A stretch of 64,000 nt of DNA from Microbispora catharanthi. GTDB lineage: Bacteria; Actinomycetota; Actinomycetes; Streptosporangiales; Streptosporangiaceae. The stretch is taken from NCBI RefSeq assembly GCF_006334915.2, contig NZ_VDMA02000014.1, forward strand, positions 62,001 to 126,000. The letters run 5' to 3'. Of this stretch, positions 8,880-15,462 are shown one piece after another; the first letter of the stretch is position 1, and each line of letters opens with the position of its first letter. The notes under the pieces were generated by a model, which was not told the origin of the DNA, searched no databases, and worked only from the letters and a program-made list of their open reading frames with translations. A program made the translations under genes and the position numbers.

Positions 8880-10427
8880 TCAGACGATCTTGCCGGAAGC
8901 GAACTTCGCGGCGTACTGGTAGACGGCCAGGGTCTCACCGTCGAAGTACGGGGAGACGCTGGTGTCGATGCGCTTGTTGCCGTCGGTGTCGGAGACCGCG
9001 ATGGTCACACCGTTCAGGTAGCCAAGACGCTTGGTGTTGCTGTAGCGGTACAGCCACGAGGAACCGATCGAGCCCTCACCGGTGAAGGAGGACTTGATGC
9101 CCACCAGCTCCTCGGCCTTCATCGCCGGAGCGGCGGCCTTGAAGGTCTTGCCGTAGGCCCACTTGAGGGTCTTGCCGGTGAAGGCGTAGTTGCCGTCCGG
9201 GTGCGACCCGCTCGGGTAACCGAAGACGAAGACCCCGGTGCCGATCTTCTGGTTGTAGGCCAGGCCCTGCCCACCCACGTTGCTGCCGAGGGTGCCGACG
9301 TCCTTCAGGGCGATGTCGACGATGTGGCCACGCAGCTTGTACTTCTTGGCCACGTTCACCCAGAAGGTGGCCTTGTAGAAGCCGTTGTCCTTCTTGTAGT
9401 AGAGGACACCGTCCTTGACGCCGCTGTCCTTGTCGCCGACGGCCGCGATGTACTCGTCCCTCGTGATCCGAGTGACCTCGTAGCCGGCCTTGCCGTGCCA
9501 GGTGTTGAGGTCCAGGGTCCCACCACGGACCAGCGCCGGAACGTCTCCCGCCTTGTCCAGGTGGAGGAACTGGCACCACTCGTCGAGGCCGAAGTAGACC
9601 TTCTGGGACTCCTCGCCGTGCCTGGCGATACGCCAGTCCCAGCGCTCGTCCCAGGGGTTCTTGACGTCGTTCGGGCCGAAGGCCACGATCTCGCCGGCCC
9701 AGCCGGTGGTCTTGAGCTCAAGGTCCTTGCGGGCCTTCTCCGCCGCCTCGCGGGTGTCGAAGAAGCGGTTGTCCACCCAGTTCTTGACGTGGTCGACGGC
9801 CACGTCGGTGACCTGGACGCCGTTGTACACGGTGACGAACGCGTAGTCGCGGTCGCCGTCCTCGTACACGTCGTAGTCGTAGTGGGTGTAGGCGGTCTTA
9901 CCGACGTAGATGCCCCACGGGGTCTTGCCCTGGTAGTAGCCGGGCACGAAGACCCACTTGTCGAGGGTCTCGCGGTTGCTCACCGTGTCGTAGACACAGT
10001 GACCGGCGGTCGCCACCAGGTTCTTGTAGCCGCTCTGCACCGAGGTGGCCGAGCACCAGTGAGGCTTGCCGTCGCCGCCGATGAAGAACACCTTGCCGGT
10101 GGTCTTCGGCAGGTTGACGTTCTTCAGGGTCGCCGTGGAGGGCTTCTGGTCGCCGCTGGAGCCGACAACGCCGGCCTTGCTGTCGGCCGAAGCACCACCG
10201 GTCGAGACGTGCTTGGTGGGCAGCGTCGTCTCGACGTTGTACGGCGTCGCGTTGATCAGGTTTGCCCGGGCCTCGCCGAACCAGAACGCCGCCACCTGCT
10301 TGGCGGCGAAGTTCGTGTTCGCGAGGTTGATGGCCGGGATCTCGTCGGCGGCGTGAGCCGGCGCGGCGATGGCGGCGGAGGCCAGCAGGCCCGCCGCGAT
10401 CCCGCCGAGGGCGAGAGTGCGCTTCAT
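8880..10427 (-). CDS. P4: secreted trypsin-fold protein, nucleophile replaced
   Basis: 515 residues. The first about 230 residues and last about 150 are nearly identical to P3, including at the DNA level and in the 3' untranslated bases. The insert is different: it reads WAGEIVAFGPNDVKNPWDE..., with one Cys (DEWCQFLHLDK), then EVTRITRDEY, VLYYKKDNGFYK and a diverged NVAKKYKLRG junction in place of NYDVDYKLRG. His and Asp of the triad are kept, and the Ser box is GEGSIGSSW. It has the signal peptide, DTDGNKRID loop and SGKIV end as in P3. The abrupt change from near-identity to unrelated sequence inside the gene is best explained by gene conversion of the flanks or exchange of the insert. Confidence 0.87.
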   Translation of the reverse strand: MKRTLALGGIAAGLLASAAIAAPAHAADEIPAINLANTNFAAKQVAAFWFGEARANLINATPYNVETTLPTKHVSTGGASADSKAGVVGSSGDQKPSTATLKNVNLPKTTGKVFFIGGDGKPHWCSATSVQSGYKNLVATAGHCVYDTVSNRETLDKWVFVPGYYQGKTPWGIYVGKTAYTHYDYDVYEDGDRDYAFVTVYNGVQVTDVAVDHVKNWVDNRFFDTREAAEKARKDLELKTTGWAGEIVAFGPNDVKNPWDERWDWRIARHGEESQKVYFGLDEWCQFLHLDKAGDVPALVRGGTLDLNTWHGKAGYEVTRITRDEYIAAVGDKDSGVKDGVLYYKKDNGFYKATFWVNVAKKYKLRGHIVDIALKDVGTLGSNVGGQGLAYNQKIGTGVFVFGYPSGSHPDGNYAFTGKTLKWAYGKTFKAAAPAMKAEELVGIKSSFTGEGSIGSSWLYRYSNTKRLGYLNGVTIAVSDTDGNKRIDTSVSPYFDGETLAVYQYAAKFASGKIV

Positions 10428-10495
10428 GGATTTCTCCCTGGTCTGTCGTGGGACGTCACTTGCGCCCCATGCGTCAGTGAAGGAACGAGGAGAAA

Positions 10496-10523
10496 GGTAT
10501 AGGAGGAATAAGGGTGGTGTAAG
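10496..10523 (-). promoter_or_regulatory. P4 promoter
   Basis: Minus strand CTTACA, 16-base spacer, TATACC; the -10 is 69-74 bases before the ATG. Confidence 0.6.
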
Positions 10524-10590
10524 TGGTCTCGCGGGGTTCGTTCTCCAGCCGCCAACCCCGCGCCATGGGCGCGTCGGGTGGCTCGCGCGA

Positions 10591-10605
10591 CGTTTTGGCT
10601 GATCA
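10591..10605 (-). promoter_or_regulatory. Conserved upstream element (P4)
   Basis: CGTTTTGGCTGATCA (plus strand), starting 164 bases before the ATG. Confidence 0.6.
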
Positions 10606-10660
10606 TCTATGGACCGGTCCGACCGTCCTTACCTTGGGTAATGGAACGGTTCAGGACGGA

Positions 10661-10676
10661 TGTGACGCAAATCACA
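10661..10676. promoter_or_regulatory. CRP-type palindrome upstream of P4
   Basis: TGTGACGCAAATCACA, identical to the P3 site and 234 bases before the ATG. Confidence 0.75.
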
Positions 10677-10936
10677 GTTTGCGGTGAAACCGGGAAAGGT
10701 CCTAATGCCGTCAAAACGGTCACATTGCCAAGGGGTCGCTGAAGCCGCTCGAGCCGTCCCCCCGGGCGAGCGCGCCGCACTTCCGAACCGCATGCCGCGT
10801 CGGCGCCGCGGATGCCGCCTGCGGACCGGATCAGGCAGGCCCTCGGCGTCCTGACCATCGAGATCGATCGGGCCACCGACCCGCCGTTTGATCAGTCAGC
10901 CGACCTTGACGGCCATGTGACCTCCGGGCATGCGAA
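10677..10936. other. Gene-free part of the P4-P5 spacer
   Basis: No gene or further regulatory signal is visible between the CRP-type site of P4 and the P5 terminator. Confidence 0.5.
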
Positions 10937-10963
10937 AAGGGCCCGGCGGGAGGCCGGGCCCTT
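10937..10963 (-). terminator. P5 terminator
   Basis: 11-bp stem AAGGGCCCGGC / GCCGGGCCCTT with loop GGGAG. Confidence 0.85.
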
Positions 10964-10998
10964 TCCTGTGGTCCAGTCAGAGCGTCAGAGAACTAGTC

Positions 10999-12495
10999 TC
11001 AGACGATCTTGCCGGAAGCGAACTTCGCGGCGTACTGGTAGACGGCCAGGGTCTCACCGTCGAAGTACGGGGAGACGCTGGTGTCGATGCGGTCGTTGCC
11101 GTCGGTGTCGGAGACCGCGATGGTCACACCGTTCAGGTAACCGAGACGCTTGGTGCTGCTGTAGCGGTACAGCCAGGACGAGCCGATCGAGCCCTCACCG
11201 GTGAAGGAGGACTTGATGCCCACCAGCTCCTCGGCCTTCATGGACGGAGCGGCCGCCTTGAAGGTCTTGCCGTAGCTCCACTTGAGGGTCTTGCCGGTGA
11301 AGGCGTAGTTGCCGTCCGGGTGCGACCCGCTCGGGTAACCGAAGACGAAGATCCCGGTGCCGATCTTCTGGTTGTAGGCCAGGCCCTGCCCACCGACGTT
11401 GGCGCCCAGGGAGCCGACGTCCTTCAGCGCGATGTCCACGATGTGGCCACGCAGCTTGTAGTCGACGTCGAACAGGACCCAGAACTGGGCCTTGTAGTAG
11501 CCGTTGTCCTTCGTGTAGTAGAAGGACTTGCCGTCCGACGAGAAGCCGCCGTCGCCGTACTCCTGCTTGCTGACACGGGTGATGGTGAAGCCGGCCCGCC
11601 TGCCCAGCTTGACGTCGGTGCTCTCGCCGCGGACGAGCGCCTCGGTGTTCTCCTTCGCCCAGCCGGTCAGCCTGCAGAAGTCGTCCCAGCTGACGTAGCC
11701 CTTGACCGACTCCTCGCCCTTCTGGGCCAGGTGCCAGCGGTCGGGAACGGCCACGATGTCGCCGGCCCAGCCGGTGGTCTTGAGCTCGAGGTCGTGACGG
11801 GCCTTCTCCGCCTCGGCCTTGGTCTCGAACGTGCGGTTGTCCACCCAGTTCTTGACCTTGTCGGTCGACACGCTGGTGGGCAGGACGCCGTTGTAGACGG
11901 TCACGAACGCGTAGTCGCGGTCGCCGTCCTCGTAGACGTCGTAGTCGTAGTGGGTGTAGGCGGTCTTGCCCACGTAGATGCCCCACGGGGTCTTGCCCTG
12001 GTAGTAGCCGGGGATGAAGACCCACTTGTCCAGCGTGGCCTTGTTGGTCGCCGTGTCGTAGACGCAGTGACCGGCGGTCGCGACCAGGTTCTTCCACTGG
12101 CTCTGCACGGCGGTGGCCGAGCACCAGTGCGGCTTGTTGTCGCCGCCGATGAAGAACACCTTGCCGGTGGTCTTCGGCAGGTTGACGTTCTTCAGGGTCG
12201 CAGTGGAGGCCTTCTGGTCACCGCTGGAGCCCACGACGCCGGCCTTGCTGTCGGCCGAAGCACCGCCCGTGGAGACGTGCTTGGTCGGGATCGTGGTCTC
12301 GACGTTGTACGGCGTGGCGTTGATCAGGTTGGCCTTGTTCTGGCCGTACCAGAACGCCGCCACCTGCTTGGCGGCGAAGTTCGTGTTGGCCAGGTTGACG
12401 GCCGGGATCTCGTCGGCGGCGTGAGCCGGCGCGGCGACGACGGCAGAGGCCAGCAGGCCCGCCGCGATCCCGCCAAGAGCGAGGGTGCGCTTCAT
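10999..12495 (-). CDS. P5: secreted trypsin-fold protein, nucleophile replaced
   Basis: 498 residues. The Sec signal and flanks match P3/P4, but the segment after DYAFVTVYNG reads VLPTSVSTDKVKNWVDN, partly like P1 (VLPTGGSS), so the breakpoints of similarity vary between copies. The insert contains AQKGEESVKGYVSWDDFC (one Cys), FTITRVSKQEY, and SSDGKSFYYTKDNGYYKAQF. His in TAGHC and Asp in DRDYAFV are kept, and the Ser box is GEGSIGSSW. It carries the calcium-loop-like DTDGNDRID and the SGKIV terminus. Its 3' untranslated segment is almost the same as in P3, P4 and P6. Confidence 0.87.
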   Translation of the reverse strand: MKRTLALGGIAAGLLASAVVAAPAHAADEIPAVNLANTNFAAKQVAAFWYGQNKANLINATPYNVETTIPTKHVSTGGASADSKAGVVGSSGDQKASTATLKNVNLPKTTGKVFFIGGDNKPHWCSATAVQSQWKNLVATAGHCVYDTATNKATLDKWVFIPGYYQGKTPWGIYVGKTAYTHYDYDVYEDGDRDYAFVTVYNGVLPTSVSTDKVKNWVDNRTFETKAEAEKARHDLELKTTGWAGDIVAVPDRWHLAQKGEESVKGYVSWDDFCRLTGWAKENTEALVRGESTDVKLGRRAGFTITRVSKQEYGDGGFSSDGKSFYYTKDNGYYKAQFWVLFDVDYKLRGHIVDIALKDVGSLGANVGGQGLAYNQKIGTGIFVFGYPSGSHPDGNYAFTGKTLKWSYGKTFKAAAPSMKAEELVGIKSSFTGEGSIGSSWLYRYSSTKRLGYLNGVTIAVSDTDGNDRIDTSVSPYFDGETLAVYQYAAKFASGKIV

Positions 12496-12563
12496 GGGTT
12501 TCTCCCAGGTCTGTCGTGGGACGCCGCTTGCGCCCCATTCGTCAGTGAAGGATCGAGGAGAAA

Positions 12564-12591
12564 GCTATAGGAGAGTTTTCTGAGGCGTAAG
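12564..12591 (-). promoter_or_regulatory. P5 promoter
   Basis: Minus strand CTTACG, 16-base spacer, TATAGC. Confidence 0.6.
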
Positions 12592-12657
12592 TGATCGGCG
12601 GCGTGCGCTCGCAGCCGCCTCCGCTGTGCCGATCCCTCGTCCGGCTGCGCCCGGCGA

Positions 12658-12672
12658 CGTTTTGGCTGATCA
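12658..12672 (-). promoter_or_regulatory. Conserved upstream element (P5)
   Basis: CGTTTTGGCTGATCA (plus strand), starting 163 bases before the ATG. Confidence 0.6.
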
Positions 12673-12718
12673 CCAAGGGTGAGTTCCGGTCTTCCCTATA
12701 CGGGCGATGAGTGCTGTG

Positions 12719-12734
12719 TGTGACCTAAATCACA
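12719..12734. promoter_or_regulatory. CRP-type palindrome upstream of P5
   Basis: TGTGACCTAAATCACA, 224 bases before the ATG. Both pentamers are intact; the core differs from P3/P4. Confidence 0.72.
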
Positions 12735-12847
12735 CTTATGAGTGAAACCGGATGAGGCTCGCTTCCGTCAAAGCGGGCCTCTCGGGACGCTCGACGCGCT
12801 GACAGGTCGCCCCCACGAGGAGGCGGGGCGGTTTCCGGACATGCGAA

Positions 12848-12874
12848 AAGGGCCCGGCTGGAGGCCGGGCCCTT
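12848..12874 (-). terminator. P6 terminator
   Basis: 11-bp stem AAGGGCCCGGC / GCCGGGCCCTT with loop TGGAG. The P5-P6 spacer (12496-12847) otherwise holds only the P5 promoter signals. Confidence 0.85.
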
Positions 12875-12911
12875 CCCTTTATGGTCCAGTCAGAGCGTCA
12901 GAGAACTAGTC

Positions 12912-14414
12912 TCAGACGATCTTGCCGGAAGCGAACTTCGCGGCGTACTGGTAGACGGCCAGGGTCTCACCGTCGAAGTACGGGGAGACGCTGGTGTCGA
13001 TGCGCTTGTTGCCGTCGGTGTCGGAGACCGCGATGGTCACACCGTTCAGGTAACCAAGACGCTTGGTGCTGCTGTAGCGGTACAGCCAGGACGAGCCGAT
13101 CGAGCCCTCACCGGTGAAGGAGGACTTGATCCCGACGAGCTCCTCGGCCTTCATGGACGGCGCGGCCGCCTTGAAGGTCTTGCCGTAGGCCCACTTGAGG
13201 GTCTTGCCGGTGAAGGCGTAGTTGCCGTCCGGGTGCGACCCGCTCGGGTAACCGAAGACGAAGATCCCGGTGCCGATCTTCTGGTTGTAGGCCAGGCCCT
13301 GCCCACCGACGTTGGCGCCCAGGGAGCCGACGTCCTTCAGCGCGATGTCCACGAGGTGGCCACGCAGCCTGTAGTCGACGTCGAAGTTGCCCCAGTAGGT
13401 CGCCTTGTACCAGCCGTTGTCCTTGGCGAAGTAGAAGGCCTTGCCGTCGGACGACCAGCCACCGTTGCCGAACTCCTCCTTGGAGACCCGGCTGACGATG
13501 GTGCCCCACGTCCTGTCCTGGTACGTGGAGGTGCCGTTGTTCTTGGCCTGGTTCTCCAGGGTGGTCCGGTTCGCGTCGGTGTTGCCGCCGAGCTGGTCGC
13601 GAGTGGCGGGCGCCTTCGCCGAGTCCGGCGTGCGCAGGGGGACCCGCTTGGTGTAGTCCACCACCGGCACGATCTTGCCCGCGAAGCCGGTGCTCTTGAG
13701 CTCCAGCTCCTTCTGGGCCTTCTCCGCGTCGGCCATGGTCTCGAACGTGCGGTTGTCCACCCAGTTCTTGACGTGGTCAACGGCCACGTCGGTGACCTGG
13801 ACGCCGTTGTAGACCGTCACGAACGCGTAGTCGCGGTCGCCGTCCTCGTAGACGTCGTAGTCGTAGTGGGTGTACGCGGTCTTACCCACGTAGATGCCCC
13901 ACGGGGTCTTGCCCTGGTAGTAACCCGGGATGAACACCCAGTTGCCGAGGGTGTCCTTGTTGCTCACCGTGTCGTAGACGCAGTGACCCGCGGTCGCGAC
14001 CAGGTTCTTCCACTGGCTCTGCACGGCGGTGGCCGAGCACCAGTGCGGCTTGTTGTCGCCGCCGATGAAGAACACCTTGCCGGTGGTCTTCGGCAGGTTG
14101 ACGTTCTTCAGGGTCGCCGTGGAGGGCTTCTGGTCGCCGCTGGAGCCGACGACGCCGGCCTTGCTGTCGGCCGAAGCACCACCGGTCGAGACGTGACGCG
14201 TGGGGATGGTCGTCTCGACGTTGTACGGCGTGGCGTTGATCAGGTTCGCCTTGTTCTGGCCGTACCAGAACGCCGCGACCTGCTTGGCCGCGTAGTTCGT
14301 GTTGGCCAGGTTCACGGGCGGGGCGACGTCGGTGTCGGCGTGGGCCGGCGCGGCGACGGCGGCAGCGGCCAGCAGACCCGCTGCGATCCCGCCGAGAGCG
14401 AGAGTGCGCTTCAT
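12912..14414 (-). CDS. P6: secreted trypsin-fold protein, nucleophile replaced
   Basis: 500 residues from the ATG at 14414 (MKRTLALGG), which has GGGAGAAA upstream; an in-frame ATG 59 codons earlier would read through the promoter and is rejected. The mature N-terminus differs slightly (DTDVAPPVNLANTNYAAKQ). His in TAGHC and Asp in DRDYAFV are present, and the Ser box is GEGSIGSSW. The insert begins after GFAGKIVPVVDYTKRV, has a low-complexity Asn/Thr stretch (GGNTDANRTTLENQAKNNG), no Cys, then VSRVSKEEF and SSDGKAFYFAKDNGWYK. The flanks are near-identical to P3-P5, and it ends SGKIV. Confidence 0.87.
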   Translation of the reverse strand: MKRTLALGGIAAGLLAAAAVAAPAHADTDVAPPVNLANTNYAAKQVAAFWYGQNKANLINATPYNVETTIPTRHVSTGGASADSKAGVVGSSGDQKPSTATLKNVNLPKTTGKVFFIGGDNKPHWCSATAVQSQWKNLVATAGHCVYDTVSNKDTLGNWVFIPGYYQGKTPWGIYVGKTAYTHYDYDVYEDGDRDYAFVTVYNGVQVTDVAVDHVKNWVDNRTFETMADAEKAQKELELKSTGFAGKIVPVVDYTKRVPLRTPDSAKAPATRDQLGGNTDANRTTLENQAKNNGTSTYQDRTWGTIVSRVSKEEFGNGGWSSDGKAFYFAKDNGWYKATYWGNFDVDYRLRGHLVDIALKDVGSLGANVGGQGLAYNQKIGTGIFVFGYPSGSHPDGNYAFTGKTLKWAYGKTFKAAAPSMKAEELVGIKSSFTGEGSIGSSWLYRYSSTKRLGYLNGVTIAVSDTDGNKRIDTSVSPYFDGETLAVYQYAAKFASGKIV

Positions 14415-14481
14415 GGATTTCTCCCTGGTCTGTCGTGGGACGTCACTTGCGCCCCATCCGTCAGTAAGAGACGAGGAGAAA

Positions 14482-14509
14482 GGTATAGGAGAGTTAAGGG
14501 TGGTGTAAG
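14482..14509 (-). promoter_or_regulatory. P6 promoter
   Basis: Minus strand CTTACA, 16-base spacer, TATACC, as in P4. Confidence 0.6.
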
Positions 14510-14575
14510 GGCATTCGTGGCTTCTGTTCGCTCGATGCCGACCCCGCGTCAACCCGTCGTTCAAGCCTTCCGGTG

Positions 14576-14590
14576 CGTTTCCGCTGATCA
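14576..14590 (-). promoter_or_regulatory. Conserved upstream element (P6)
   Basis: CGTTTCCGCTGATCA (plus strand), starting 162 bases before the ATG. Confidence 0.6.
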
Positions 14591-14636
14591 TTTACGGGGT
14601 ACCGCAAACTTCTTGACCGACCGGAACAGCTGTAGA

Positions 14637-14652
14637 TGTGACGCAGATCACA
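14637..14652. promoter_or_regulatory. CRP-type palindrome upstream of P6
   Basis: TGTGACGCAGATCACA, 223 bases before the ATG. Confidence 0.72.
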
Positions 14653-15403
14653 GGTTGCGGTGAAACCGTGGGGGCGCCGTTCCCGTCAAAACTCGGCTCC
14701 TCCGGACGCTGGGCGCTGCTGGGTCGGCTCGCTCCCCGCATGCCCGGAATCGTCCACTTCTTCCGTCTCCGGAGCTTGCGCCGAGGGGGGAGGCGAGCTC
14801 CCGCCCCCTCGGCGAGAGGCGGCACCGGCCTACGCGTGGCTACCGCGTTCGCGGCTCTGTCGTCCCGCATGACCCCCGTCTCCGCCGATGAAGCCGGTAT
14901 CTACCTGGCCCACACCGTCGACGGCGATGGCATTTGGAACGATCCGTTCAAGCAGTGGCGGGAATTGAATCGGTCCAATCAGGGGGCTTGGATGTCATTC
15001 TCCGCCCGGCATTTGTCGGCACCTTGTCAAGGCGGATAGGGAGGAGCGGGGCCCTGACATCGTGAAGGAATGATGCGAGCGCTCGTACGGGGAAGATCAC
15101 TCACGTGCGCTTCAGCTCGGACCGAGCGGTTGGGCGGTGCGGAAGGGCCTCGAATCACCAGGGCGACGCCGCGGGCAGGCGGGCAGGGCGGCGTCCGTCT
15201 TCCTACGCCGGCGCCGCAGCGACGGGACCGGGCGTATGGGGCCCTCGCACGCGGCATCCGGCTATCGCCGGTCGAGTGGGGTCGCTCCCGCGCCCGGGCA
15301 AGGAGCAGAGGCGCAGGGGCGACGGCGCTTGCGTGGAGGAGACACGCGCGCCGTACGGCGAGGGCGATGTTCCTCGCCCGGTGCGGCGTTCCGGAGGAAA
15401 CGA
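14653..15403. other. Gene-poor 0.75-kb stretch between P6 and P7
   Basis: No gene can be supported with confidence. It includes a less GC-rich patch (about 14880-15040) with one small open frame listed separately. As in the P3-P4 spacer, the length is roughly twice that of the other array spacers. Confidence 0.4.
14869..15039 (+). CDS. Possible small ORF, 56 aa, unknown
   Basis: ATG...TAG frame with a fairly natural composition (MTPVSADEAGIYLAHTVDGD...) in a patch of lower GC than its surroundings. I see no good ribosome site and do not recognise a family. It could be a gene fragment or chance. It is the only plus-strand candidate inside the array. Confidence 0.2.
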   Translation: MTPVSADEAGIYLAHTVDGDGIWNDPFKQWRELNRSNQGAWMSFSARHLSAPCQGG

Positions 15404-15436
15404 AAGGGCCCGGATGGACAAGCCATCCGGGCCCTT
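15404..15436 (-). terminator. P7 terminator
   Basis: Perfect 14-bp stem AAGGGCCCGGATGG / CCATCCGGGCCCTT with loop ACAAG; the longest stem of the array terminators. Confidence 0.85.
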
Positions 15437-15462
15437 CCTGAAGCCGTCAGGAGTCAGAAGAC

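Noticed and set aside
4775-10502. Long plus-strand frames opposite P2, P3 and P4 (for example 4775-6064, 6068-7882 and 8754-10502)
   Set aside because: They repeat from copy to copy only because the minus-strand genes are paralogues; composition is Val/Gly/Arg/Asp low complexity with no ribosome sites.
2517-15436. CRISPR array made by the regularly repeated hairpins
   Set aside because: The repeats are single terminators separated by genes, not short spacers.
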